DNA of 64,000 nucleotides from the NCBI GenBank assembly GCA_020186115.1, contig WSYJ01000009.1, positions 248,001 through 312,000 on the forward strand. The letters are read 5' to 3'. A program made the position numbers and the translations under genes. The notes beneath the pieces were generated by a model. The model saw only the letters and a program-made list of their open reading frames with translations, was not told the origin of the DNA and did no database searches. This document shows, one piece after another, positions 1-9,706 of this stretch (its first letter is position 1; each line of letters begins with the position of its first letter). The stretch is from Histomonas meleagridis. Taxonomy: Eukaryota > Parabasalia > Tritrichomonadida > Dientamoebidae.

Positions 1-2
1 CA

Positions 3-176
3 GAAAGAACAAAAGATGACATTGTAATTGTCGCGGACCCTTCTGATTCAACTGACCATCGGCAAGATGGATATAACATATGGGGATTGGAGAGGTTTTA
101 TAGTTTATGGGGAGTTCCTTCCTATAATTACCCAGGTATTGATATGAGATATGAGTTTATTGTTGTGAAAGGATAG
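3..176 (+). CDS. 3' end of an unidentified protein-coding gene (partial)
   Basis: An open frame enters from the left edge and ends at TAG (174-176), giving at least 57 residues. The visible tail is rich in Asp, Tyr and Trp (VADPSDSTD, GYNIWGLERFYSLWGVP) and ends in EFIVVKG. I do not recognise the family. No start is visible because the gene begins before the window. Composition and the clean stop suggest a real gene end rather than a chance frame, but the fragment is too short to assign a role. Confidence 0.5.
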   Translation, partial: ERTKDDIVIVADPSDSTDHRQDGYNIWGLERFYSLWGVPSYNYPGIDMRYEFIVVKG

Positions 177-756
177 AAAACAAATTGAGCAAAAACACAT
201 GTTAGTAAATAAAAAGTTTGATATAAGTCAAGTTATAGGAAAACTGATGTTTCTTCATTAATTTTCATCTACAAATTATTTTTTGATATTTTGGTGCGAT
301 TTATTTCATTTGAAACTTGTAGAACTTCTTTGGACTTTAAGAACTTTAATAACAAATTATTAAAAAAGCATATAGTATTACTGAAATCCCAATTAGTATT
401 TAATGTTTGACATGAACATTTCTTCTTGAACTTGACAAGAGTTTTTTAATTCCCATTATAATGAAATTTTACCATAAAAATATTTAGATTTTTCTTTCGT
501 TCATACTTTGAAATAAACTCGAAAAGCTTAACATAAAATTCTTTATTTAGCATTGGTTTTTTCCAATCCTGATGCAGAAATTGTCATATCAGTTTATATA
601 AGTTTAAAAACATATATAATAAATGGGCCAAAATATTTTTAATGACTTTAATTAAACATAAACAAAAATTATTTTAAATTTTTATAATTTATTAATTTAT
701 TAATCAGATAAAATAAACCTAAAATAAATTGATTATTGAGAATCCAATTCATCAAT
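177..756. other. AT-rich intergenic stretch
   Basis: About 580 bases between two gene 3' ends (the + gene ending at 176 and the - acyltransferase ending at 757). I see only AT-rich sequence with short homopolymers; no RNA gene, repeat or convincing frame. Confidence 0.6.
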
Positions 757-1936
757 TTATCCAATTATATATTTACTATAAGGGATATACGAAATAATTT
801 TAATTACAATATAAGTACAAATGAATGTACATATTGCAATTGCAGGTACGCATATCACACAATGCTTTAAATTTGGGTCGAACAACATATGGAATCCATC
901 CAACACCAAAATATGTGCCAAGTACATTCCATATGATTTCAGTGCTATATCCTGAAATATCTTAACAACTATTTTATTATTACATTGGATTTTCCTTAAC
1001 AAAAGAAACAAACCAAAAGTCATGCAAACAACATTAATTGTATCATAGTTCCAACTTAATTCCAAATCGAAGGCGCTTTTAGTGCCAATAGACAACAAAT
1101 ATTCGAAAATAATTGTCGTAGCTACATAGCCAACAATAACAAATATTGCTCCAAGCCAATACAAATCATATTGGCCAAGATGGAGCTTAACGAATGAGCC
1201 TAAAACGGCATATCCAACATGCCCTGTAAATGGAAGTAGACTTGGAGTGTTATTCCATGATGCTTCGCCCCCAAATATTTGGAAACTTTAAGTGAATATA
1301 TGGAATAAAACCTGTAATAGCCCAAAATATTAAATAATATATAAATTGCCCTTTGGTTGCAATTTTAATCCATGGTGAAATAATTGGTGCAAATAAATAA
1401 ATGGCTAATAACATATAGATATACCATAAGTGACCAACTTCAGTACCAAAATTAACAAGAATTTTAGGTATGGATAAAAATGCGTCTTTCAATGTTATCC
1501 GTCCACGAAAATAAAAATAAAATGCATAGACAATACACCAAAAGACAAACGGATATAAAACACGTGTTAACCGAGTTTTTAAAAAGGTAGGTATGTCGGT
1601 TTTAATAGGATACAATAAATATCCTGAAATCATTACAAACAATGGTACACACGTTCGTAAAAGTGAGTTATAAAGTCCAACATATATTGGATCATCTCCT
1701 TCTCGAACAGTTAAATCAGGGCGAATATAATAATATTCACCTGAATGTATTTGCATAACCATGTAGCAAGAAATAACGCGAATGAGATCAATTCCAAAAT
1801 ATCGTGGTCGTTGTGTTTGCTGATCTTGATTCGTTGAATCAATTTGAAGACTAGAAAGATTAGAATTTAGTTCAATATTTGTATATGCTTGGTTTTTTTC
1901 ATGATCGCCCAAAAGATTCTGATTGTCTGTGGGCAT
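757..1936 (-). pseudogene. Acyltransferase-3 family membrane protein, frameshifted
   Basis: Two minus-strand frames form one protein of about 390 residues of the acyltransferase-3 (OatA/WecH-like) family, multi-pass membrane enzymes that acylate sugars or lipids. The N-terminal part (ATG at 1936-1934) carries FGIDLIRV and IHSGE near residue 50, LFVMISGYLL, and several hydrophobic segments. The second frame supplies the conserved GGEASWNNTPSLLPFTGHVGY block and further membrane helices ending at 757. The frames separate at a G5 run near 1268; a single-base indel restores continuity. This is therefore either a recent pseudogene or an assembly error. Family assignment rests on the hydrophobic pattern and the GGEASWNN motif; the substrate is unknown. 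Confidence 0.75.
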
Positions 1937-2300
1937 AAAGACCTCACTTTCTGTATCGGTTATTTGGCAAATTATGTAAAGTTTTAAAAATATCAGAGAT
2001 CTTTTCTCATGCTTGCTTAATTCATTTCATAATAAAATCTATTATTCTTACGCAGGCTGAATATAATTTCAATATATTCTCTTGATATAAAATTTAATTT
2101 TGATTTTCCAAATATATTTCCATTTGGATTTTTCCAAATATAATCATTTAACAAATGTAAATTGAAAACATTATTCTACCTAAGTATTTGGAAAAGTATT
2201 TTTCTTTTCACTTTAAACAAAATCTAATATATTCCATGAAATATCAACACAAAGAACACTACAATATCCTGACCAATTATATATTCAAATTCCTTTTCAA
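1937..2300. promoter_or_regulatory. Divergent intergenic region
   Basis: About 360 AT-rich bases separate the divergent acyltransferase and Ap4A phosphorylase genes, so both promoters must lie here. The only recognisable signal is TTCCTTTTCAA directly before the ATG at 2301, resembling the CCTT-type start-site motif seen at other genes in this window. Confidence 0.4.
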
Positions 2301-3095
2301 ATGAGCCTTCTTTCTCGAGCATTAGAATGTGCCAAAAAATCTTTGGTATCAAAAACTGCTTTTATGCTTTTTCTTAAAGATAAGGAGAAGGTGATAAAAG
2401 ATCATGGATATGAGTTTATTTTTCATTATTTTGACAAATCTGTTTATAAAGAAAATAAGCCTATTGAAACGCATACTGTAAATGACCCGCTTCTACCTCC
2501 ATATCCTGAAAATGTTGAAGTTGCTCATCTTGAATCTGGAGCAGATCATTATGTTTTCATTAATAAATTTATGGTAGCTCCTGGTCATGTCGTTATTTCT
2601 GCTGCAAATCCAAAAGCGATTCAAGGAGATGATCTTGATGAAAAAGATTGTAGTGCTTTATCTCAAGTAATTAATGGATATAATTTCAAAGGTATTGCAT
2701 ACTATAACAGTGGCGTTCAGTCTGGGTGCTCACAAATGCACAAACACATGCAATTTGCTCCTCTTTTAAAGAAGCCGATGTTTGATGTAATGAAAAACAA
2801 AGAAAAACTACCATATAAATACTTTATCACAGAACTAGGAGACATAACTCCATTTCATATATATAGCGCGTACATGGATTTGAAAAAAAGAGCAAATTAC
2901 AATGGATCATACAATTTTGTAATTTCAGATGGAACAGCAATAATGGTTCCGAGAAAGCTTGCAGGACATCCATTGGGAGTAAATATCAATTCCTTAGGAG
3001 TGTCAGGACATTTTTTCCTATTTGAAGATTGTAATCCAAAAATCTTAAAAATGCCGTTTAGAATTCTCCAGGATCTTTGCGTTGAAGACAAGTAA
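2301..3095 (+). CDS. Ap4A phosphorylase (ATP adenylyltransferase), HIT superfamily
   Basis: 264 residues. The protein matches the APA1/APA2 family that phosphorolyses diadenosine tetraphosphate to ATP and ADP in the cytosol. Visible motifs are HYVFINKFMVAPGHVV near residue 90, typical of the central domain, and the catalytic block YNSGVQSGCSQMHKHMQ around 140-156, with the HxHxQ triad of the GalT/Ap4A branch of the HIT superfamily. The C-terminal half (GSYNFVISD, GHPLGVNINSLG) fits the family's second domain. It is somewhat shorter than yeast APA1 (about 320 residues) but has no break. The start is the first in-frame ATG, preceded by a CCTTTT motif. The tail is one strand with the SGF29-like gene downstream (131-base gap). 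Confidence 0.85.
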   Translation: MSLLSRALECAKKSLVSKTAFMLFLKDKEKVIKDHGYEFIFHYFDKSVYKENKPIETHTVNDPLLPPYPENVEVAHLESGADHYVFINKFMVAPGHVVISAANPKAIQGDDLDEKDCSALSQVINGYNFKGIAYYNSGVQSGCSQMHKHMQFAPLLKKPMFDVMKNKEKLPYKYFITELGDITPFHIYSAYMDLKKRANYNGSYNFVISDGTAIMVPRKLAGHPLGVNINSLGVSGHFFLFEDCNPKILKMPFRILQDLCVEDK

Positions 3096-3226
3096 CCATT
3101 TTTTGTAAACTATATAGAAATAATTAATTTTTAATCATTGCATGCAATTTATTAATATCTGTACTACCTTGGCACAGGCAATCGCTGCTCTTTGTAAGTC
3201 CTTTGTTTCCTTAAAATTACCAAAAT

Positions 3227-4174
3227 ATGGTGTACTATTATGAAGAAATTAGAAATCAAAATTTTGGAGCTGGACGTTTGACAATCTTTGTTCGCAATAA
3301 AATGAAGCTCAAAAATGGGCAAATTTGTGCAGCATGTGTAATATATCCAGAACTAGAAAGCTACCAATGGATTGTCGCTAAGATAGAAAAAAAAGGTGTT
3401 GGTAAAAAGTATGTTGTACGAGATGAATACCCAGATGATCCAAAGTATGAAATTTATACAGTTGAATCCAACAGGATCACGCCATTTCCATCCAGTAGTA
3501 CAGATTACAAACCAGGCGATAAAATACTCGCTTTATGGCATGATGAAGAAACAAATCAATGGTCAACAATGTTTTACACTGCCACAGTTGTTGAGAAAAA
3601 GAGTGCAAACAAATTAGTTATACTTTACAAAGGCTCAGTAGAACCAACAATTATTGATACAAATAAAGTCACAAAATTTCCACCCGGATTCGATCTACAA
3701 ACAGAATCTGAAACAGAGGAACCACCAAAGGAAACCGAAAATACAGAAAAAGCAGATGCAACAACTGAAGCAAATCAAGATTCAACAAATTCTCCAAAGG
3801 AGAAAGAAGAAGCAGAGATACAAGCAAAGATTCATGAAAGCCAGGAGAATAGAAGAATCAATTTCATGTTCAATAAGCCAATGCAAGTCGAAAAAACTCA
3901 AATACAATGTCTAAAAGATGAAGATTTTACAGAACTTGCGGGACCAAAGAAGGAGTTTAAGAGAATGGAGACACAGAAAGGAACCCCTTTGTTAGATTCT
4001 TTAGAAGATCCAGAATTATTTTCTCAAAACTATTATACACATATTACAGGAAGCGGTCGATTATCTGCACCAAAGTCACACCTCAAAGGTTATTCTGCAT
4101 TTGTTAATGGAACACAAGGTGAATGTGGTAGGTTGGGTATGATATTTGGTGAATGGAGTATGCTCAATAAATAA
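3227..4174 (+). CDS. SGF29-like tandem tudor protein (SAGA chromatin reader)
   Basis: 315 residues. Residues about 30-155 match the SGF29 C-terminal tandem-tudor domain, which in SAGA binds methylated histone H3K4: AACVIYPELESYQWIVA, then KYVVRDEYPDDPKYEIYTV, NRITPFPS, and the second tudor GDKILALWHDEETNQWSTMFYTATVV. In other eukaryotes this domain is C-terminal after a coiled coil; here it is near the N-terminus and followed by an acidic, Gln/Lys/Glu-rich linker (160-210) and a conserved-looking tail (KSHLKGYSAFVNGTQGECG). An alternative start is the Met at residue 26 (KMKLKNG). The TAF6 gene at 9.7 kb could act in the same complex. Function is inferred from the domain only. Confidence 0.75.
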   Translation: MVYYYEEIRNQNFGAGRLTIFVRNKMKLKNGQICAACVIYPELESYQWIVAKIEKKGVGKKYVVRDEYPDDPKYEIYTVESNRITPFPSSSTDYKPGDKILALWHDEETNQWSTMFYTATVVEKKSANKLVILYKGSVEPTIIDTNKVTKFPPGFDLQTESETEEPPKETENTEKADATTEANQDSTNSPKEKEEAEIQAKIHESQENRRINFMFNKPMQVEKTQIQCLKDEDFTELAGPKKEFKRMETQKGTPLLDSLEDPELFSQNYYTHITGSGRLSAPKSHLKGYSAFVNGTQGECGRLGMIFGEWSMLNK

Positions 4175-4244
4175 AATTGATTTGAACATCAAACATTTGA
4201 TTTAGCGGTTTTAAATTTACAAAAAGTGCCAAATTCTCGACCAA

Positions 4245-4718
4245 ATGCAATCAGACGAAGAAGAAGAAATATATTCAGAACCCCAATCAGAATATGATGA
4301 GCTCTCAAGTTCTGATGAAGAAGAACCAACTGACCGTTCTTTTGGACAACAATATGAGGCACTTTTAAATGCTGAAGTTCCATCCGGAAAATGTCCAATT
4401 CTTTGCTTTTCTAAAATACCAGCAAGGATAACAAAAATGAGAGAAAGAGAAAATAAAAAAATCAGAGAAGGAAGACAATTGGTTCAGGCTAAAAGAACAT
4501 TATTAAATGCTACACACAAAGGAATTGAAACATTTGACGAAGAAAGAGAAAATAGACTCAGAAAGAAAGCAACAAAAGGTGTTATTCAACTTTTCAATTC
4601 TGACGCAAGAGCTCAAAATAAACCTGAATTACATGAACCAGTGAAAGAAGAAGATGTTCCTAAAAAGAAAGAAGAGTTCCTTCAGCTCTTATTGGAAGCT
4701 GCAGGTAGGGAGGAGTAA
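4245..4718 (+). CDS. RRP15-like ribosomal RNA processing protein
   Basis: 157 residues with an acidic N-terminus (SDEEEEIYSEP, SSSDEEEP) followed by basic coiled-coil-like sequence. The key feature is RKKATKGVIQLFNSDARAQ near residue 120, matching the RRP15 signature (RKxATRGVVxLFNAVxxxQ) of the nucleolar protein needed for 27S pre-rRNA maturation and large-subunit assembly. It is shorter than the yeast protein (250 residues) but keeps the core. A TAGCGGTTTTAAA motif lies about 40 bases before the ATG, and the stop is followed by A (TAAA). The assignment depends on one motif plus acidic and basic composition. Confidence 0.65.
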   Translation: MQSDEEEEIYSEPQSEYDELSSSDEEEPTDRSFGQQYEALLNAEVPSGKCPILCFSKIPARITKMRERENKKIREGRQLVQAKRTLLNATHKGIETFDEERENRLRKKATKGVIQLFNSDARAQNKPELHEPVKEEDVPKKKEEFLQLLLEAAGREE

Positions 4719-5020
4719 ATTATTAAAAATGATAGAAATCATATATATTAAATGCCACTGTTTACAACTTCACACTATAATCTTTTTAACTTCGGTACAA
4801 TTCATGATTTTTAACAATATCCATATTTTAAATTGTTAATTTTTGTGATTGATTTTTTTTTTTTTTGATAAATATTTTTTATACAAAAACATAAAGGGTA
4901 TAAGCTGTAATTGCTTTTTTATATGTAAATTTAGATCGGAAACATTATTAAACCAAAATGTTTTACTGACGCTGAAGAGACAGACATAAAACGGTTATAG
5001 AAAACCGTTAAATTGACCAC
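4719..5020. promoter_or_regulatory. Promoter region of the Ind1/Mrp gene with AACGGTTA/AACCGTTA pair
   Basis: 302 bases without a gene. Near its 3' end are two inverted copies of the Myb-like motif, ACGGTTAT at 4991-4998 and AACCGTTA at 5003-5010, ten bases before the ATG at 5021. A T-rich run lies at 4851-4866. The rest is plain AT-rich spacer. Confidence 0.5.
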
Positions 5021-5914
5021 ATGCTGTCCTCATTCTTAAGGAAATTTTCAAATCCTTTTGCCAAGAAACGTCCACTCCCAGATGTTGGAAGAATCATATT
5101 AACTGCTTCATGCAAAGGTGGTGTTGGTAAATCAACTGTTGCATTAAATACTGCCATATCTCTTTCCGAACTTGGTAATCGAGTTGGTATTCTTGATGCA
5201 GATCTTTATGGACCATCCATACCGACAATGACATCCACAACAGGAAATACACTTCAAAGAACACAAGATGAACTTTTCCTTCCAATTCCTGCCTATGGAA
5301 TTGAAACCTTATCCATTGGAAATGCGATCAAGAAGGATGATGCTCTTCTATGGAAAGGACCACTTGTTGGTGGATTAATAGGTGATTTATTAACAAAAAC
5401 CCTTTGGCCGCCATTAGATTATTTGATTGTTGATACACCTCCAGGTACTGGAGATGTACAACTTTCACTTTATCAAAGCGTCAAAATTGATGGTGCAATT
5501 TTAGTTACATCACCACAAGAAGTTGCTATAGCAGATGTCATACGTAACATTGATATGTTCAAGAAAATGAACATTCCAATCCTTGGTATTGTTCAGAACT
5601 TTGATGGCTTCGTTTGCCCTTGCTGCAACAAAGTAACAAAAATATTTAACGGTCGCGGCGGAATTGATCTTGCGGAAAAGTTCAAGTTAGAAGTACTAGC
5701 ATCGCTTGCAGTAGACCCAACACTTGCAGAAGCTGCTGATGCTGGGTTCCCGGCTGTACTTAAGAACCCTAACTCGGATTATGCGCGCGCATTCAGAACA
5801 CTCGCATTGAGAGTGATGACAAAGATGCCAAAAGTTCCGGAAGAAGAAGCTAAAGCAGAAAAAGAAGAGCCCGTAAAAGAAGAGAAGCCAACAAAAGAAG
5901 AAAACCCAAAATAA
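5021..5914 (+). CDS. Ind1/NUBPL-type P-loop Fe-S ATPase, probably hydrogenosomal
   Basis: 297 residues of the Mrp/Nbp35/Ind1 family, which carries and transfers Fe-S clusters. The deviant Walker A is CKGGVGKST (near residue 31), Walker B/switch is ILDADLYGPS, then VDTPPGTGD, and the C-terminal metal-binding pair is the CPCC motif near 200. The N-terminus MLSSFLRKFSNPF resembles short trichomonad hydrogenosomal presequences (Met-Leu, Ser-rich, Arg then Phe near the cleavage point), so the protein probably works in hydrogenosomes, where Ind1 would serve the NuoE/NuoF remnants or hydrogenase. A Lys/Glu-rich tail (about 30 residues) follows the conserved fold. The core promoter motif AACCGTTA is ten bases before the start. 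Confidence 0.88.
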   Translation: MLSSFLRKFSNPFAKKRPLPDVGRIILTASCKGGVGKSTVALNTAISLSELGNRVGILDADLYGPSIPTMTSTTGNTLQRTQDELFLPIPAYGIETLSIGNAIKKDDALLWKGPLVGGLIGDLLTKTLWPPLDYLIVDTPPGTGDVQLSLYQSVKIDGAILVTSPQEVAIADVIRNIDMFKKMNIPILGIVQNFDGFVCPCCNKVTKIFNGRGGIDLAEKFKLEVLASLAVDPTLAEAADAGFPAVLKNPNSDYARAFRTLALRVMTKMPKVPEEEAKAEKEEPVKEEKPTKEENPK

Positions 5915-5981
5915 TTAAATCATAAATAATTTCTAACGTTAGATTAATATCGATTTCAATTCCATGTTATTCTTTGTTTAG

Positions 5982-6292
5982 TTAAAGGAAATTATGCATA
6001 ATAACATCAACCTTTTCGAGAAATGATTCGTAGTCACGAGACTGCCTTAAATCAATAGAGTAACGTGCTGAAAGCATGTCGGCAAGCTTTTCATCAATTG
6101 TTTTGCCTCCAATTGACTCGTCAAAAAATGATTCTATTTCTTCAACTGTATCTTGTGCAAATTTTGATATTGTAAATCGAGTTCCCTTAGAACCAATATC
6201 TAAAAAGCCAATGGTTGAAGTGTTCATTCCCATAAACAGCTGATGAAGTAAAAGTTGATGGAACAAATTGAATTGCGTTGATTTTGGCTATT
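5982..6292 (-). pseudogene. Hsp70/Hsp110-like fragment, frameshifted and truncated
   Basis: About 100 residues resemble the middle of an Hsp70-superfamily nucleotide-binding domain. The block TSTIGFLDIGSKGTRFTISKF corresponds to the phosphate-2 loop, and ESIGGKTIDEKLADMLSARY to the following GGxxxDxxL segment. Just upstream another frame reads INAIQFVPSTFTSSAVYG, like the LINEPTAAALxYG block; the two frames separate at a GGG run near 6236. Nothing upstream of about 6300 looks like the first 170 residues, and nothing after 5982 looks like the remainder. It is thus a relic of an Lhs1/Hsp110-like gene, most likely not expressed as a chaperone. Confidence 0.6.
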
Positions 6293-6554
6293 GTAATACT
6301 TATTTAAATAATCATTTTTCGTTAAATAAGAACACGACTCAACCATTCGTCTATAATAAAATGATATTGTCAAATCATATTATTGTGTTGCATTTATTAA
6401 GCATAAGTCCAATGTTTATCTTTAATACAGAATGCAGATTCACAAACTTTTAACCATTTCTTGAAAATGCAATTTAATTTATTCAAATGAGGAGAATGCT
6501 AAAAGAGGATAAATCAGTACATTAAACTTTTATTGCAACAAAGTTATTTTTCGA

Positions 6555-7514
6555 CTAATTCCTTATGTTTGAATCGAGCAATTCTATGAACATTGCTCTT
6601 TCCTTATTCAAATCCACTGTCGGATCTGACACAAATTCGCAGTACTCTTCCTGCGACATCTGCGAAAGCTTTTTCTCGGAATTTTCGACAATATTATTAT
6701 TTCCAAGTCCATAACCGCCTGGCAAATAACTTGATGTGAAAATCATATCTTTGAGATTTGGGTCCAAATCTTTAATTTCTTGCTCAAGAGCCTGCGTTTC
6801 AAACTTATAAATGTGCGATGCAATATATTTAATATGAATATCAATTCCGGCTCCAAATTGATTAGTTAAATTAAGTCCTTCAAGTGCCTTTTGAGGATCT
6901 AATGTATCTATATAGTCATCCTCAAGTTGAGGCAAAAGAAAATCGATTTGAAGTTGTGACGCAATTATGTACATAAATTCGGGATCATAGTGTAAACGGT
7001 CGCTGAATTGAATTCTGGCGGTTGTAAATATTTGGGCGATGCATTCGAAGTCGCCTTGCTTAGGATATACACTGAACTCCCTTATGGTTGGATCTTCTTT
7101 AAGTAGTGTTCTAATTTTACGAGAAAATGTTGCTGCTAATATGGGATTAACACTATAACGTTTAGAATTATGAATAAAAGTAAACAAGTCAGAACCTGGC
7201 GGTGGGTTAGGAGTGAGAAAGTGGTTGAGTGCACAAAATGTTTTTTCAGGTCGTTTTGGTTTATACATTTTTAAAGAAAACGGATATCCATTAATTGTTA
7301 TAGTAGAATATCGAGAAAGAGCTTGATTTAAATCACCATTTGAATCAAAATATATTCGGAAACATAATTCACTATTAAAAAAAGTTGATCCAATTTTCTT
7401 GAATTTTGTGTTAGCAAAACAAATTGCTATGTCATCCTTAGTAATCATTGGAGTATTTCCAACCAAGATCGCAGAAGTTGGTAAATCTTCTTTATTTTGG
7501 TTTGAATTTGACAT
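6555..7514 (-). CDS. RRM-like plus BTB-like domain protein, unknown role
   Basis: 319 residues starting at the ATG 7514-7512. Residues about 15-90 look like a degenerate RNA-recognition fold (SAILVGNTPMITKDDIAICF, then a basic ALSRYSTITINGYPFSLKMY). Residues about 110-200 resemble the BTB-like module common at the N-terminus of trichomonad ankyrin proteins (DLFTFIHNSKRYSVNPILAA, then EFSVYPKQGDFECIAQIF). The rest is helical with no recognised motif. An AACGGTTT copy lies about 60 bases before the start. I do not recognise a function; an adaptor role is only a guess from the domain style. Confidence 0.5.
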   Translation of the reverse strand: MSNSNQNKEDLPTSAILVGNTPMITKDDIAICFANTKFKKIGSTFFNSELCFRIYFDSNGDLNQALSRYSTITINGYPFSLKMYKPKRPEKTFCALNHFLTPNPPPGSDLFTFIHNSKRYSVNPILAATFSRKIRTLLKEDPTIREFSVYPKQGDFECIAQIFTTARIQFSDRLHYDPEFMYIIASQLQIDFLLPQLEDDYIDTLDPQKALEGLNLTNQFGAGIDIHIKYIASHIYKFETQALEQEIKDLDPNLKDMIFTSSYLPGGYGLGNNNIVENSEKKLSQMSQEEYCEFVSDPTVDLNKERAMFIELLDSNIRN

Positions 7515-7587
7515 TAATTAAAAAAAAAATAATTCGAACAAAGCCATTCAAATATTTTCTATTATTTACATAACGGTTTATTCTATT

Positions 7588-9657
7588 TCATTTATCGAAA
7601 CATTTCGAATTTATTTCTTCTTCTATTAGTCTTAAATAATTAGGCAAAAGGAAAACTCCGTCAGACGAAAACTCTTCTGCTATTTTTTCTTCTCCGTCCA
7701 CTTGTATTGTCATTTTATCCAAAATATCAAGGAATTGTATATTTTTATCATCTTCGTTCAAACATTGTTGAATTTTCCTATTGAACGAAGTTACAATTTC
7801 CAATCTTCCGATTGGCATATAATACATTGGGTGTATCCAAATCATAAAGTTCTTTTTCTTTCTTAAGTCATTTATGACGTTTATCAATGATTCTATTTGT
7901 ATTTGTAGCACTTCATCAAGTGTTCTAATTTCAGTTTGATCATTAAATGTAATTAACCATTCACTACAATCGATTTCGCAACCCGCGAAAACTATCAAAG
8001 AATCATTCGGTATCTCATCGATAGCTTTTGAATAAGAAAATTGGATCCACGATGTATTTTTTGATACGAGATCAGTCGGATGTAAATGTTCAATTAAAAC
8101 AGGCTCGAAAATATATTTTTCGTCTTTATATGTAATCGTTCGATATGCCATTGTTAAACTATGTTCATCACCAATTACATATATCTTTTTCGATGTTTTA
8201 TTAATTGGTGTTTCAATTGATTGTATTAATGAATAAATATATTCATGCAATATAATCTCATCATTTAAAACAGTTTTGGAAAAGTCATATTTCCCAATAA
8301 TTTTTTGTAATTTTGTTGAAATACTTCGACATCGTTCAATTTGGCCATTCGAAAATAAATAAGTTTCGATTAAAATTAATGACCAAATCGAATCAAGTTG
8401 AACAAGTTTAAAAGGGCATTCTAAAGTACCTTTTTGTTCAACATAATTCGAATCATTATTGCCATTATCATTATCTTGTGTAATTGTAGATAATTCATCA
8501 TTTTGTTGTCGTAAATAATCCATTAATAAATTAATCATTTCATTACATTGTTCAATTCCTAAACGTAATGAAATAAAATTACGAAACGTGCCAACAAAAA
8601 TAGCAGGATCAAATGGAAGAATTTTAAGTGCCCTTCGGAAGAAATAATCAGCAACTTTACATGAGCCATGTGTATAAAGAATGTTCCCAACATAAAATAG
8701 AATGTGCGGATTCTTCATCCCATCGCCAAGTTCTTCAGCAAGTACAATTGCTTGGCGATCATTAATGATATGATTACCAATGAAACGACAACTTTGTTTA
8801 TGATCAGGATCAATAGAAAAATTCTTGATTATGATATGTAATGCATCTCGAAGAAGTCCTTTTTCGGCATATATCTGAGCAAGAAGAACAGACGCTTTTA
8901 AGTTAGAATGATTGGATTTATAAATAGGATAAATAAGTGTATAGGACTCATCAAGTTTCCCAAGCATAAAAAGTGATTTGGCAATTGAATGGTTTATGCT
9001 CTCAAAATCAAGAGGACGGTTTCGAGGAATGAGAAGAAGGCGCTTGAAGTACTCAATGGCTTCATTATGAGCACCTACTCTTTGTTTAGCTTTACCAAGG
9101 AGACTTAGACATGTGTAATCATTGGGAAAATGACGATATGCATTTAGAGCAACTTCGACTGCTGATTTGAATCTATGGAATTTAAAATGTAAACGAACTT
9201 GAAGTTGATAAGGAATTGGAGACCTAGGATCTAACTTAAGAGCTTTTTGAATGTTTAAACTTGCAGTTTTAGAATCTTTATTATTGATTGCAATTATAGT
9301 TTGTGAAATAGCATCATCAAACATCTGTTTTTTGTTGTTAGGATCAACTTCAGGTTCTTCAAATTCGGGTGTAGTTGGAAATGATTGTGATAGAATTAAA
9401 TCAAAACGAAGAGAACTATAATTGAATATAGATGTTGATAAATCTGTAATTTCTGTAATTTTGCTTCTAAGAGGAAAGGTAAAATCTTCCATATAAAGTT
9501 TGAAAATTGATGGATCAAAAGATTCATCATGTGTTTGATGAATTATTTCTGTAAATCGATCAATAATATTTTGAAAAGTAACGTTCCGTTCTGTTGGTGT
9601 AATCTTAATGAAAACATTATTTGAACATTTGCTTTCCAAGAACAAAAAAAACTCCAT
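7588..9657 (-). CDS. TPR protein with C-terminal SGNH-like domain
   Basis: 689 residues, ATG at 9657-9655. An N-terminal ubiquitin-like stretch is followed by TPR-type helical repeats at about 120-370 (ALKLDPRSPIPYQLQVRLHF, ALNAYRHFPNDYTCLSLLGKAK, RALKILPFDPAIFVGTF). After an Asn-rich linker, residues 500-690 match the SGNH-like domain found in some TPR proteins: VIGDEHSLTMAYRTI, HLHPTDL, and AGCEIDCSEW, which corresponds to the GEIDCR motif. The usual nucleophile serine position in GDSH reads Glu here (GDEHS), so hydrolase activity is doubtful. The gene is divergent to TAF6 with only 49 bases between the two ATGs. Confidence 0.65.
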   Translation of the reverse strand: MEFFLFLESKCSNNVFIKITPTERNVTFQNIIDRFTEIIHQTHDESFDPSIFKLYMEDFTFPLRSKITEITDLSTSIFNYSSLRFDLILSQSFPTTPEFEEPEVDPNNKKQMFDDAISQTIIAINNKDSKTASLNIQKALKLDPRSPIPYQLQVRLHFKFHRFKSAVEVALNAYRHFPNDYTCLSLLGKAKQRVGAHNEAIEYFKRLLLIPRNRPLDFESINHSIAKSLFMLGKLDESYTLIYPIYKSNHSNLKASVLLAQIYAEKGLLRDALHIIIKNFSIDPDHKQSCRFIGNHIINDRQAIVLAEELGDGMKNPHILFYVGNILYTHGSCKVADYFFRRALKILPFDPAIFVGTFRNFISLRLGIEQCNEMINLLMDYLRQQNDELSTITQDNDNGNNDSNYVEQKGTLECPFKLVQLDSIWSLILIETYLFSNGQIERCRSISTKLQKIIGKYDFSKTVLNDEIILHEYIYSLIQSIETPINKTSKKIYVIGDEHSLTMAYRTITYKDEKYIFEPVLIEHLHPTDLVSKNTSWIQFSYSKAIDEIPNDSLIVFAGCEIDCSEWLITFNDQTEIRTLDEVLQIQIESLINVINDLRKKKNFMIWIHPMYYMPIGRLEIVTSFNRKIQQCLNEDDKNIQFLDILDKMTIQVDGEEKIAEEFSSDGVFLLPNYLRLIEEEINSKCFDK

Positions 9658-9706
9658 TTTTAGTAGCTAATTGGAGACCGTTAATATCGACATGTGATGC
9701 AAAAAA
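9658..9706. promoter_or_regulatory. 49-bp divergent promoter with ACCGTTA motif
   Basis: Only 49 bases separate the ATGs of the divergent TPR-SGNH and TAF6 genes. The sole recognisable element is ACCGTTA at 9677-9683, roughly central, so one motif may serve both directions. Confidence 0.5.
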
